Positions 11,385 to 21,399 of a DNA stretch of 64,000 nucleotides are shown one piece after another. The translations under genes and the position numbers were made by a program. Below the pieces are notes generated by a model, which saw only the letters and a program-made list of their open reading frames with translations, ran no database searches and was not told the DNA's origin. The stretch lies in NCBI GenBank assembly GCA_949317995.1, contig OX439041.1:9994001-10058000 (forward strand), given 5' to 3'. This stretch comes from Acholoe squamosa. Taxonomy: Eukaryota; Annelida; Polychaeta; Phyllodocida; Polynoidae. Every line of letters begins with the position of its first letter. The stretch's first letter is position 1.

Positions 11385-12088
11385 AAAGTTGTCAAAATAG
11401 GCACAAAGGTTGTCAATATGAAGATTCTGCTGTCTATATGAAGATATTTTCCGGTCACAGGCCATTCGGTCCTGTAGATTTTATTCCTCTGCAGGCCCAC
11501 ATTGATTTGGCAAACTGAATACCTCAGATTATCATTGTCAGGAAAGAAATAACGGAAAACACGAATCGATTCCCTATTTTAATCATTTAACCTTGGCAAC
11601 CACTTTTTTTTACTTTTTTTAAGGCTGTAAAAAACTTAATAATGGTTCGATTTGCAAGTTGTAAAAAACAAAATGTAGTACAACGACAAAGATATTGTCA
11701 TACATTTTGTTAGGCAGTCTGGCCCGGCAGTGATTTTGCTGGCCAAGGCCGATGTCCAGCAAGATTTTCTTTCTGTTTACTGCTTCTGAGTCATCTTTTA
11801 AGTGTCTAGTTAGGAAAACCTAGGACTACATATCCACACATTAAATACTTTAGTTCTACACATTTGCACTATACATTACCAAGCGGTAATTCCTAATCTG
11901 ATCTCTCAAAATATAAGCCTTGACACATTTTCTGTGTTAGGAAAATGTTCAATAATAACTTTCCTGTGGAAGTATAAAAAGGAAATACCAGTACTGCATG
12001 GTACGGGAACATAAATATTGAATGTCCAGGTGGGTGGAGGTGGTCGATTGGTATTCAAGCCGGAGTACAACCTTTGTTGCAATACAAA

Positions 12089-12406
12089 CTATTGACAGTG
12101 AAGCAGAAAAAGCAACAACTGCTTGCAAGATTGTGGTCTGGGCGTGCCTCTTAATGTGTGCATTTGTTGGTTTTTAATAGCTTCCTCTACAGCATATGCT
12201 TTCCTTCCCAGATGGGGCTTCAACTCGATATGCCAAATCTGTAGTAAATACAAATATTTATGGTCATATGGTTGGGTTATAAATAGTATATTTGCGCTGG
12301 TGGCAAATCGTATTGCCATGCTGGCTGGTCTAAGTTGCCGAGCACTTATAGATTTTACCAATATATCCTGAAGTGATTTAAGGGTACAGTTTTCATCAGT
12401 GTTCAA
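12089..12406 (-). CDS. Unrecognised ORF in duplicated block, copy 1
   Basis: The frame encodes 105 residues, with a segment around 'YDHKYLYLLQIWHIELKPHL' followed by 'GRKAYAVEEAIKNQQ'. The second duplicate keeps the same frame open for 90 residues (14070-14342) with a handful of substitutions. I recognise no domain. An overlapping plus-strand ORF is equally open, so low mutation since duplication explains the conservation as well as selection would. Possibly a decayed transposon remnant. Confidence 0.15.
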   Translation of the reverse strand: MNTDENCTLKSLQDILVKSISARQLRPASMAIRFATSANILFITQPYDHKYLYLLQIWHIELKPHLGRKAYAVEEAIKNQQMHTLRGTPRPQSCKQLLLFLLHCQ

Positions 12407-12466
12407 TAATCATTTGAATATCCTTGTCTATTAAGGTAAGTAACTAAAAATATCAGGAAACCTCTG

Positions 12467-12826
12467 GAGGGTGTTGCTCCTATAGTAAAAGGAAGAGCTG
12501 GCTAAAAATGCCCTTGTTTCCAGTCCTTTCTTTTCATGTAGCTATAACTTGTCCCTTTTGTTGCTCACAAGTGGTCATTCAAGTACAGTGCTAAAAAAGG
12601 GGGATTTGAGTAGGTACCTAGTTGGGAGAAGTCAGTCAGTATATCATACTATAGAGTGTGTGACATGAGTAGGTACCTGATAGTGCAGCTCTTTCTGTTT
12701 TAGACAAGGCAGGTGACTTTTCAGACTAATGTGGTGAGTGCAAGTTGAATGGTGAAGCAGAGCGTTACTTCTTTTGAAAAGAGGGTACCTACTGACAGCT
12801 CTTTTTACCATAGGAGCAACACGCTC
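12467..12826 (+). mobile_element. 360-bp MITE 'GAGGGTGTTGCTCC', copy A with CTG TSD
   Basis: The terminal inverted repeats are GAGGGTGTTGCTCC and GGAGCAACACGCTC, extending inward as TATAGTAAAAGGAAGAGCT against AGCTCTTTTTACCATA. It is flanked by CTG at 12464-12466 and 12827-12829. The matching place in duplicate copy 2 (about 14446-14452) reads CCTCTGGCTCAG with a single CTG, so the empty site is present in this window. It is non-coding, and copies B and C have the same 360-bp length. A 3-bp CWG duplication would fit a PIF/Harbinger-related source, but that is inference. Confidence 0.9.
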
Positions 12827-12895
12827 CTGGCTCAGCATAGCAGTTCAAAACGATATCTGTAGCTGTGGTTTTGAAATGTCCTCCAGAATTCATAG

Positions 12896-14515
12896 ATTGT
12901 AAAACGGTATGCAGCCATGTTGTGACGTCATATGGGGTGGGGTAATATGGAGAAAAGTTATAACGCTGCACTGTAGAGGTGGGGGAAGGAAAATTCTATA
13001 GGGGTTGGTGGTTTTCCCGGATTGCCGTCAAGCATCGATTTGTGCACATTAAAGCCAGTACATGCCTCTATAGGAGAGTATCGGTAGTGATTGGTATACA
13101 TTTAGCTGTGACAGGAGAGCCCCTCCCACCCATTTACATACAAATCTCACCTCCCTTATGTTAATCCAATTTGTGTCACATGTCATGGAAAGGGTTAGGA
13201 CTGCCCCCTTCCTTTATTTCATGTAAAGAACTATAGTTCCTTTACTAGAGTCATTCCTCACAAAACTAAATTATCAGCCCGGGCAAAAAACTCTCAATCT
13301 TGACATCAATATATATTGTCAGGCAGATGACCCTACCTGATCACCTTTGAGCGATCAGGTAGGGTCATAAAGTTGTCAAAATAGGCACAAAGGTTGTCAA
13401 TATGAAGATTCTGCTGTCTATATGAAGAGATTTTCCGGTCACAGGCCATTCGGTCCTGTAGATTTTATTCCTCTGCAGGCCCACATTGATTTGGCAAACT
13501 GAATACCTCAGATTATCATTGTCAGGAAAGATATAACGGAAAACACGAATCGATTCCATATTTTAATCATTTAACCTTGACAACCAATTTTTTTTACTTT
13601 TTTTAAGGCTGTAAAAACCTTAATGGTTCGATTTGCAAGCTGTAAAAAACATAATGTAGTACAACGACAAAGATATTGTCATACATTTTGTTAGGCAGTC
13701 TGGCCCGGCAGTGATTTTGCTGGCCAAGGCCGATGTCCAGCAAGATTTTTTTTCTGTTTACTGCTTCTGAGTCATCTTTTAAGTGTCTAGTTAGGAAAAC
13801 CTAGGACTACATATCCACACATTAAATACTTTAGTTCTACACATTTGCACTATACATTACCAAGCGGCAATTCCTAATCTGATCTCTCAAAATATAAGCC
13901 TTGACACATTTTCTGTGTTAGGAAAATGTTCAATAATAACTTTCGTGTGGAAATATAAAAAGGAAATACCAGTACTGCATGGTACGGGAACATAAATATT
14001 GAATGTCCAGGTGGGTGGAGGTGGTCGATTGGTATTCAAGCCGGAGTACAACCTTTGTTGCAATACAAACTATTGACAGTGAAGCAGAAAAAGCAACATC
14101 TGCTTGAAAGATTGTGGTCTGGGCGTGCCTCTTAATGTTTGCAGTTGTTGGTTTTTAATAGCTTCCTCTACAGCATATGCTTTCCGTCCTAGATGGGGCT
14201 TCAACTCGATATGCCAAATCTGTAGTAAATACAAATATTTATGGTCATATGGTTGGGTTATAAATAGTATATTTGCGCTGGTGGCAAATCGTATTGCCAT
14301 GCTGGCTGGTCTAAGTGGCCGAGCACTTATAGATTTTACCAATATATCCTAAAGTGATTTAAGGGTACAGTTTTCATCAGTGCTCAATAATCATTTCAAT
14401 ATCCTTGTCTATTAAGGTAAGTAACTAAAAATATCAGGAAACCTCTGGCTCAGCAGAGGAGTTCAAAAACGATATCTGTAGCTGTGGTTTTGAAATGTCC
14501 TCCAGAATTTATAGA
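12896..14515. repeat. Tandem duplication, copy 2 (uninterrupted)
   Basis: A direct copy of 10895-12895 minus the 360-bp MITE, abutting it without spacer; both units end in the same AATT(C/T)ATAGAT sequence. Differences are scattered substitutions and small indels, including a few bases missing near 13145. It retains the hairpin (13327-13368, one mismatch) and the open frames (14070-14342 minus, 14104-14352 plus). Confidence 0.9.
14070..14342 (-). CDS. Unrecognised ORF in duplicated block, copy 2
   Basis: The 90-residue counterpart of the minus-strand ORF at 12089-12406; the first ~15 residues are lost. It starts MVKSISARPLRPASMAIRFA and differs at only a few positions from copy 1. No family is recognised and coding status is doubtful for the same reasons. 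Confidence 0.15.
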   Translation of the reverse strand: MVKSISARPLRPASMAIRFATSANILFITQPYDHKYLYLLQIWHIELKPHLGRKAYAVEEAIKNQQLQTLRGTPRPQSFKQMLLFLLHCQ

Positions 14516-14819
14516 TAACAAAAACCTGGAGGGAATTAAATTATTTTATATTAGTCAAATTGGAAGAAAAGTGAAATTTCCACTGGTGTGATGCCCTGGA
14601 TAGGATGTGAAATTTAAACGGTTGATGTTCAAATTATTAATCAATAGTAATTCAGGGTCATGGAAAATGCATCTTATAAAGGGTCTAGAGTTAGGTACCC
14701 CAGTAACCTGGGTCTGCACCCTGCAACCTGATCACTTTCCCCGTGTATTTTTCTTTTATAACCCTCTATATCTGTCTATGCATTAAGGGGAGCTTATGCA
14801 GTATTTTGCGTCCATCGGT

Positions 14820-14960
14820 CCAGCATGATGCACCAATGCAGTGCTGGCAGTGAGACTGCTTGCCAGCACTTCATTGGAGCATTATGCAGACCCTCGCAGA
14901 ATGTATCAACTGTATCAACCCCCCTGGGAAGGTCAAACAACCAATGAATATATTTCATTG
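14820..14960. repeat. GATGCA-palindrome repeat, AGTGCTGGC unit
   Basis: CAATGCAGTGCTGGCAG pairs with TTGCCAGCACTTCATTGG, with CATGATGCA on the left. Same family as 8085-8145 and 58720-58870. Confidence 0.6.
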
Positions 14961-15560
14961 TTACATCATGAAAATCGGTCCAGTTTTAATCATTATCATT
15001 TTACTAAGGTTTTACTCCAAAATTTAGATATCTAAATTATATGAATGATTAAGGTCATAAATTCACTTTTGTTTTCATTGTTTCTTTTCTGACAAGAATT
15101 ATCTTGAGATGGACTGTCCTTCAAAACTTAACAGGGTCCAGCAGACTACAAAATCTCTTAACTGAAAATCCTGCATAGCAAAATATCTTTACATATAAAC
15201 TATAGATTGACATGATGTTTTTGTGACTGATTTTGTTACTCTTTTACATGCTTTCTCTTATTTTTAAGATGGGGACATGGATGCATTGGAAGCGATTTTT
15301 ACTACAACTGAACTTGATTTAACAATTGTATGTCAATTTTTCACTTATTTGATTTGTGAGATGTACAATAAAATACTTTTCAAACTCAAAAAAAAATGAT
15401 ATCAAGAAGGTGCTGCCGATATGGCATAAATGCAAACTGACAGAATCAACTGGAGGGAAATATTATGTAGAGGAACTCTCTGTTCTCTCCATTCAGTGTG
15501 ATATTGCATCTTCACTGCAAGAAAAGAAAAAAAAAATGGCAATAGACTCACTAAGGTGGG
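14961..15560. other. No gene; possible retroposon 3' end
   Basis: No supportable ORF. At about 15360-15398 AATAAA is followed 20 bases later by a nine-A run, which looks like a polyadenylated 3' end of an old retroposed sequence; its origin is not recognised. Confidence 0.35.
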
Positions 15561-15717
15561 AATATCCTAATTTAATGAGCCTCAAATCTGTCTCTCCAGC
15601 ATCCGGGTCATTGACAGGAGGAGGAAAGTGATCTGTCAAAGTCTCAGCCAAAGTGTCACGCGATTGATTTTTGTCTTTGACTTTTCCCCACCAAAGGGAC
15701 CAGATGAACAATGATTT

Positions 15718-15784
15718 ATGCACCAATGACGTGCTGGCGAGTTTTCCATTGGTGCATTATGCCGACCAACTCCGTAACCTCTGC
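15718..15784. repeat. GATGCA-palindrome lead-in to satellite
   Basis: A short truncated palindromic unit (ATGCACCAATGACGTGCTGGCGAG, then TTGGTGCATTATGCCGACC) sits directly before the 31-bp array, suggesting the satellite grew out of the CATGATGCA end of this repeat family. Confidence 0.5.
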
Positions 15785-16150
15785 ATGATGCATTCATGCA
15801 TCCTGATGTATCTGAATGATGCATTAATGCCTCCCGATGCATCAGTATGATGCATTCATGCATCCTGATGCATCTGAATGATGCATTAATGCCTCCTGAT
15901 GCATCAGTATATTGCATTCATGCATCCCGATGCATCTGAATGATGTATTAATGCATCCCGTTGCATCTGTATGATGCATTAATGCATCCCGATGCATCTG
16001 TATGATGCATTAATGCATCCCGATGCATCTGTATGATGCATTAATGCATCCTGATGCATCTGTAAGATGCATTAATGCATCCCGATGCATCTGTATGATG
16101 CATTCATGCATCCCGATGCATCTGTATGATGCATTAATGCATCCTGCATC
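15785..16150. repeat. 31-bp satellite, ~12 units
   Basis: The unit consensus is ATGATGCATTAATGCAT followed by CCCGATGCATCTGT. Unit starts at 15785, 15816, 15847 and so on to 16126 are exactly 31 bases apart. Within each unit ATGCATTAATGCAT and GATGCATC are perfect palindromes. Later units are more alike than early ones, suggesting recent homogenisation at the right side. The open frames across it are low-complexity and not genes. It is not a CRISPR: there are no unique spacers. Confidence 0.92.
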
Positions 16151-16442
16151 AGCAGTTCTTGAAAGATGAAATTGTTTGAAATAAGTCCACATTTTAATTC
16201 AATAATGATGTTCAATGGAGGTTCATTTTCTCTGATTATATATCCTCTGTTACTTGATCACTGTTTTATCATCACCAAGGCATTCAATTGGAAATATCAG
16301 AAGTATTGACTTGATTAGAATTCACCTTGAAACTAAATAAGGGCCGTGATGTCTGACAAAGTGCAAGCATTTATAGCCTTCCTAAGAAAATAATTATATT
16401 ATTAAATGAAAACATCTATGCCTCCAAGTTGAAATTAATGCA

Positions 16443-16640
16443 GACAGCCTGTTCCCGCAGCATTGGTGGGTGCTGGTTTTGATTGAGATTGAGACAAGCA
16501 TTTCAAAGATAAAAAATACATTGGCACAGGAACGGTACTCTTTAAAGGGACCAAATAATAAATGAAAGAAGATACGAGTGATCTGATGTGAGACTGCAAT
16601 GTCGTTTTGGTCAAGTAAATCAATGCACTTTTATATGAGC
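16443..16640 (+). repeat. Unit U fragment (diverged)
   Basis: GACAGCCTGTTCCCGCAGCA and the following GGTTTTGATTGAGATTGAG match the GACAGCCCATTTCCAC... module of unit U found seven more times downstream. A further U-like module precedes the satellite at about 15575-15700, so the satellite appears to interrupt an old U copy. Confidence 0.5.
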
Positions 16641-16799
16641 GCATTCCCGAAAGCCTTCTTGGCTGGTATCCAATTTTCTTTTTTATTTAACAGTGTAAGG
16701 ACTGCCAAAGCATCAATGTATCATCTTAACAACTATTCTGTTTGTTTGAGGAAATAAAATATCAGCCATAGCCAGGTTAGAGACAGGAATATCTTGTTA

Positions 16800-17440
16800 G
16801 GACACACCAGGATCATAGTACAAGAGTCTGATTTTAGTCTGTACTAAGATTCTGATACCATGCACAGTCTTAGGATGTACTGGGATCTTAGTACACTTAT
16901 GTGTGCACTGGACCATGACACTCACCTCTGCAGGTGTATGGGCCAATCAGAGCCTTGGTCACTGGACCATGACACCTACCTGTGCATACATTATTGGGGT
17001 CAAAGGTGGGATGGTGAAACCACTCCACTATTTTGTACTTACATTTACATTAAATGATACATTTACTCCCTTATTAAATAACACTTGGCTAAAATGAAAA
17101 CGTCATTTTGTAGGCATTTATCTATTCTTTAATCTTGTGGGTTCATATTTATTAGCAAATTTAACAACAAATTAGCAAATAGATTTTACTATACCAGGAC
17201 TAAGGGGAAATTTATACATATAGCCATTTCTCAGAGAATATTCTGATATTAGTTCTGTAAAAAAGTGCATATGTAAAATATAGTCCCCATGTACTTTAGA
17301 TGACTTTAGAATTATGTATTTTGATGAACAAGTGAGAGAAATTTGATGATAAAACAGTGTACTAAGTTCTTAGTACACCCCATGATCCAGGGACTATCAT
17401 TGAATCTTAGGGTGTACAGGTTAGTCCTGAACCTGATAGC
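16800..17440. repeat. Inverted GTACTAAG-rich segment
   Basis: Variants of GTACTAAGATTC and CTTAGTACAC occur inverted at about 16830-16895 and 17358-17415, so the interval may be a degenerate foldback element. A direct repeat, CACTGGACCATGACAC, occurs at about 16907 and 16962. No coding support. Confidence 0.35.
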
Positions 17441-17507
17441 CATGCAGCTGTGGTGAATAACTTGCCAGGGCTGCATTCACCCATGGTGGGTAACTCACCA
17501 GAGCAGT

Positions 17508-17801
17508 GGAGGCTATTGCGAAAAGAATCGGAAACGGATTCTCACTGTCGTAACTCAAATTCCAGTTCCTGGCTGGTCTGCTGCTTAGAACCAACTTCTC
17601 ACCCTACACTCAGAATCAATCCTCTTTGTGTGAATAATACTGGAAAACATTCCCCAATTCATGGAAACTTAAGAATCAATTCTATAACCTATTACCTTGC
17701 TGTAAAACAGGGAAGAAGTCATCACCTAAGGGTAGTCAGTTCCCATTTGGGAATAGCACCTCTGACAGAATTGAATTCCTGTCCTTTCGCAACACCCTCC
17801 T
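17508..17801. repeat. Foldback element 'TGTTGCAAAA', copy 2
   Basis: GGAGGCTATTGCGAAAAGA at the left and CCTTTCGCAACACCCTCC at the right are inverted, as in the copy at 8288-8711, and the interior has the same GAATTC/GGAAC-type elements. It is bordered on both sides by GATGCA-family palindromic sequence (17440-17505 and 17805-17930), so it probably inserted into one. Confidence 0.6.
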
Positions 17802-17974
17802 GTTTATCTATCATGGTGACCCTACAGGGTTATCCCATCTCTGGAGAGTCTGCATGATGCAGCAATGAAAAGCTGCACTTAATTGGTGCATCATACAAAC
17901 TGATGGACATGTATTAAGCTATTAATGTATTGATAACCTAGGACGAGGTGAGGTTTGCTGCACGCTCAGTCTAT

Positions 17975-18175
17975 ACTATATCACAAGCTGTATGGTTTAG
18001 CGGTTATGGGGCTCGTCCTCGGCCAGTGCGGCTGGTGTTCGATCCTTGGTACAGTTGTGTTATGACATACTTATTAACACGTTCCATATACTACCAAAGA
18101 TGTCTTAGAAAAAATTATAAACTCTCAGAGTGCAGTTAAACCCGATAACTGAATGGGTTTATGACCATCCATATA
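17975..18175 (+). mobile_element. tRNA-derived SINE, tandem copy 1
   Basis: The head contains a box A-like TGGTTTAGCGGTTATGG (about 17993) and a box B-like GGTGTTCGATCC (18034-18045), the internal RNA polymerase III promoter arrangement of a tRNA. The tail is AT-rich and repeats in the next copy. Period to copy 2 is about 201 bases. It is not an intact tRNA gene. Confidence 0.7.
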
Positions 18176-18371
18176 TCTATATCACAAGCTGTATGGTTTA
18201 GCGGTTACGGTGCTCGTCCTCGGCCAGTGCGGCTGGAGTTTGATCCTTGGTACAGTCGGGTTATGAAATACTTATTAACAGATTCCATATACTACCAAAG
18301 ATGTCTTAGAAAAAATTATAAACTCTCAGAGTGCAGTTAAACCTCGATAACTGAATTGGGTTATGACAAAA
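18176..18371 (+). mobile_element. tRNA-derived SINE, tandem copy 2
   Basis: A direct second copy of 17975-18175 with few changes, including T to C in TTATGG and GTTCGATCC to GTTTGATCC. Tandem SINE copies of this kind can arise by unequal exchange or template switching. Confidence 0.7.
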
Positions 18372-18499
18372 AAAGCACGCTGTTGGGCCTGAATCGTTAG
18401 ATAACCTGTATTAGTGACCCTAGAGAGATTTGCAGTCATAGAATCTTGAGACTTATACTCCACCTGGCTGTGCACCCCATTGTTCCTGATGTAGGTTTA

Positions 18500-18778
18500 T
18501 TTCCATATTCTAAAGTTTGGGGGCCAAAAGGAGGTTTTATAAATTAGGTCAGTTCTAGCAGGAGGTTTTGTGAATTGGGTCAGGCCTGGGAGGAGGTTTT
18601 GTGAAATAGGCAAAGCGTAGCAGGAGGTTTTATGAATAAGTTCATTTTTGAACAGCAGATGTAATTCTTGGGAAAATTCTGTCTCATATGGGATTTGTAC
18701 ACACGCACCAGACAATGCTGGGATCCTGAGTCTCATGTGCTAACCATTACACCATGAGTCCTCAGCTGATACTGTGGG
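18500..18778 (-). mobile_element. tRNA-Gln-like SINE, copy 1
   Basis: On the minus strand box A (TGGTGTAATGGTTAGCACA, complement of 18736-18754) and a degenerate box B (about 18690-18700) resemble a glutamine tRNA. The following body (toward 18500) repeats CAAAACCTCCTGC-like sequence. It matches 44390-44645 across head and body and the sequence just upstream of the head, so both are copies of one larger element. Confidence 0.65.
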
Positions 18779-19117
18779 TGTTAGAACATCTACTGAAGGG
18801 AAATATCCTACTTCTATGGCTAAGTAATCAATTATAGATAAACAGGGTGATATCACTTTGAAAGTTTGACTGAGCAATAAGAGTTGACTATGGATGTCTG
18901 CACAAACAACTCACAAAGGGTCTCCAGACAAGGGCATGCATAATTAATTCTGGTGAGATTCCCAGACGTCTGAGACACAGATATATGTCCTATAGGAACA
19001 AATAAAAACCATCTAAGTCGATCCTAGTGTGTCATCCACAATCTGAAAGGGGCCTTTATTTTAGAAAGGGGGTGGGGGTGGTTGCTTTTGAATTTGGTTA
19101 AAACAACAAAAAGTGTG
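18779..19117. other. No gene; SINE-element flank
   Basis: The first ~70 bases match 44380-44450 (inverted), extending the repeat shared with the tRNA-Gln-like element. The rest shows nothing recognisable. Confidence 0.4.
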
Positions 19118-19130
19118 CAACATGGCAAGT

Positions 19131-19306
19131 GAGTGAGTAATAGATGTTTAACGCCATTTCGACAGCTAAGGTCATATTCATGGCGCAAACTACATTACAC
19201 GATTTACAGGGGAATGTGTCAGTGCCCGCTCATATGTGCACCACACACATCCCGAGGGGATAGGAAAGAGGAGAAATAGACCCTTTTAGGTGGGCTAGGG
19301 AAGCCC
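19131..19306 (-). mobile_element. SINE 'CTTCCC' family, copy B, 13-bp TSD
   Basis: A minus-strand copy flanked by CAACATGGCAAGT at 19118-19130 and 19307-19319. The tail, read in reverse, is (GAGT)n, and the core contains AGCTAAGGTCATATTCATGG. Same family as 4932, 21767, 59817 and 62350. Confidence 0.85.
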
Positions 19307-19319
19307 CAACATGGCAAGT

Positions 19320-19560
19320 AGATGCATTGATGCACAATACCCACTGGTCCTCATGATACATGAATGCAGCCCTAATGAGTTACTCGCTACATGCAAGTAT
19401 CATTATGATCCTCCAGGGTTGATACTCCCGGGGAAGCGGTCGGCATGATGCTCCAATGAAGTACTGGCAAGTAGTCTTGCCCACACTTAAAGGGTGCAAC
19501 ATGACGACCAATTGGCATGGTGCACTCCTGCACCAACAGCCCTCAAAGGGTTGAGAGAAT
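19320..19560. repeat. GATGCA-palindrome repeat cluster
   Basis: CATGATACATGAATGCAGCC, a TTACTCGC core and GGCATGATGCTCCAATGAAG mark diverged members of the GATGCA palindromic family. No ORF. Confidence 0.55.
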
Positions 19561-19574
19561 TTTCATTTTTTTTG

Positions 19575-19622
19575 GAGTTGCAAGCCGCGTAAGCGGCCGG
19601 GAGCGTAGCGACAATGCAACTC
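19575..19622. repeat. GAGTTGCA...TGCAACTC inverted repeat
   Basis: Eight-base perfect inverted ends surround a GC-rich core with a GCCGC-GTAA-GCGGC hairpin. It is short, and directly precedes the CRE-like cluster. Confidence 0.5.
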
Positions 19623-19644
19623 TATTATGTTTTCAGTTTGCCTA

Positions 19645-19695
19645 TGACGTCACCAGTGACATCATGCAGCTGCTGTGACGTCCTCCGTGACGTCA
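19645..19695. promoter_or_regulatory. Cluster of four CRE-like sites
   Basis: TGACGTCA (19645), TGACATCA (19657), TGACGTCC (19676) and TGACGTCA (19688) lie within 51 bases. The two pairs have 12-base start spacing, offset by 31 bases. TGACGTCA is the established CREB/ATF target. Whether this is a promoter or part of a repeat is unknown; no coding region follows. Confidence 0.4.
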
Positions 19696-19708
19696 TCCAT
19701 GGCAACTC

Positions 19709-20040
19709 CTACAAGTCATGACACAAGTTTACATCTTGAATTATTCCTTGACACTAATCATGTTCTCATAGGCCAGTGGATTCCAGTGGGGATCAAAAGT
19801 ATTGACTCAAGTTGGCATCTTGAGTTATTACTGTGAATTAAATGAGTTAATTCTTGTAGCAATCACAAGTCATGACACAAGTTTAGATCCTGAGTTATTC
19901 CTGGAACTTAACATGTTTTCGTGAATCGGTGGATTCTTGTGGGGATCATAAGTCATGACACGAGTTCACATCTTGAGTTATCTCTGGGAACTAACTGAGT
20001 CGGGTCCTGACACAAGTTTCCGTATCGAGTTATCCCCAGG
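19709..20040. repeat. Degenerate ~80-bp tandem repeat, 5 units
   Basis: AAGTCATGACACAAGTTTACATCTTGAGTTATT-like units (consensus given in parts: AAGTCATGACACAAGTTT, then CATCTTGAGTTATT) begin near 19714, 19797, 19868, 19950 and 20000. Non-coding. Confidence 0.65.
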
Positions 20041-20189
20041 AATTGGATATGTTCCTTCTAAACAAGACTCGAAAATCAAATGTCCCACATGTAGATTTTG
20101 CCCTGTATGGGCCTAACTACTTTAGTGGTCAGGGCTCATGCACCATGACAACAAAACAGACAACTGCTTCACAGTATAATGCATTATGT

Positions 20190-20400
20190 CATATATGAAC
20201 GTCACTATAGAATAGTACTAGAATCTCCATATTCAATGGGGGGCATGGAATACAATATGCTTGTATTCAATTGGGTCCGCCATCTTGGATTTTGAATGGC
20301 GCTGAGGTGTTTTTCTTTATCTAAAAGCAAGTTAACCCCATTCCCAAAATATTCCATGGTCGTGGACATTTGCTTATGTCCTTAAAGGGTTACTTACCAG
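20190..20400. repeat. Dispersed repeat 'CCATATTCAATGGGG', copy 1
   Basis: ACTATAGAATAGTAC, CCATATTCAATGGGG, GGAATACAATATGC and TTTCTTTATCTAAA occur in the same order at 54210-54400; a shorter match occurs near 34350-34390. No coding support. Confidence 0.55.
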
Positions 20401-20404
20401 CAAG

Positions 20405-20560
20405 TTGCTATGAGTCAGCACACTGCCCCGATCACTTTCAAACAAGTTGGGTTTCAGGGAACTATAGTGGAGTGCCTGATGCCTACTGATAGTAATACAG
20501 GGGTAGACATTTCGGGGGACTTTCATCCTTTGGCTGGATGGGCCCGCAGTCCTGTATACA
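20405..20560. repeat. Paralogous repeat pair with 28080-28210, copy 1
   Basis: GTCAGCACACTG, AAGTTGGGTTTCAGGG and GTGCCTGATGCCTACTGATAG match the segment at about 28105-28205 in order. A short ORF crosses each copy, but the frames do not give alignable protein, so this is probably an old non-coding repeat. Confidence 0.45.
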
Positions 20561-20839
20561 CTATATCTATCAATAGGAAGATTTATGGACCGAACTGGTC
20601 TTTTGATAAATAATTTCATAATGGGAATCCTCACCAAGTCTAAAAGTGAAATGTGTTTAAGGTTAGTTATCAGAAGAGTTGATACAGCATATTCAGAGTC
20701 CATATCAACATTTTTGCTTAGTAACTACCAGAATTAGTCCACACTTGTACAGAAAAAAACTTTATCCCAGGCTGCCCAATTACGATCAGCCACTCGTTAT
20801 CATACGTGTAGTGGATTGCAAAAATGGTGTTTTGGATTC

Positions 20840-20905
20840 TCTTGGAATTGAACATGGGACCTCCAGATATCAGTGAGGATGCTCTACCACTGAGCTAGGA
20901 CACAG
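20840..20905 (-). pseudogene. tRNA-like sequence (pseudo-tRNA or SINE head)
   Basis: The minus strand has TAGCTCAGTGGTAGAGC (complement of 20881-20897), a good box A, and TGTTCAATTCC (complement of 20844-20854), a box B. The T-stem and acceptor pairing fail, so it is not an intact tRNA. Most likely a SINE head. Confidence 0.55.
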
Positions 20906-21395
20906 GCCTGCCACTCTCACTATCCAGCTACAACTGCTTCGGTATGGTACACAATGGGGCGGGGGGCTTACTGGATGACCTTCCGTGTGGGTTAGAGTAT
21001 CTTGAGCAGACATGAAACTGCAATTTCTCTAGCCCCTTTATTTGTTTGATGCATATTATACGTCCTTGGTGAGACACCTGCCGGTACTGCTATCATATAT
21101 CATGCTAACTCCTCAGGCGTGTAACTCGTTTGCTAGCCATTCATGCTTCCCAAATACCACTGTTGTAAATAGGCACCATTCATTGGTGCCTCATAATGCC
21201 GGTCCTGATTAAATGACTTGGAAAGTGTTGCACACGGGGGAAAAGGTCGTTTTACCTAAGAACTCCGTCACATGCAGCAATCACTTTCTTTTCAGTCCTG
21301 ACTATTTTTCATGTTTGACAGAACAGAAGTGCTCATGTCCGTCAGGTACAAGTACCTTTCAATGAAGATGATAGCTACTCAAAACAAGAGCTTGG
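20906..21395. other. No recognised feature
   Basis: No ORF or repeat I can support. Confidence 0.35.
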
Positions 21396-21399
21396 ACAG

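Larger units (their letters stand above)
10895..12895. repeat. Tandem duplication, copy 1 (~2.0 kb, MITE-interrupted)
   Basis: From ATTGTAAAACGGTATGGAGC onward this unit is nearly identical to 12896-14515; the starts are exactly 2001 bases apart. It holds a 360-bp MITE (12467-12826) that copy 2 lacks. It includes TGACGTCA near the left end and an 18-bp-arm hairpin at 11343-11384. An ORF on the minus strand (12089-12406) and an overlapping plus-strand one (12123-12371) stay open in both copies but resemble nothing I recognise. Confidence 0.9.

Noticed and set aside
15785-16150. CRISPR-like regular array
   Set aside because: Units are contiguous with no unique spacers, and the DNA is eukaryotic; it is a satellite.
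15636-16192. Minus-strand ORFs rich in MHECI/INASYRCIG repeats
   Set aside because: They are direct translations of the 31-bp satellite and its GATGCA flank.
20840-20905. Functional tRNA gene
   Set aside because: Box A and B are present but the T-stem and acceptor stem do not pair.
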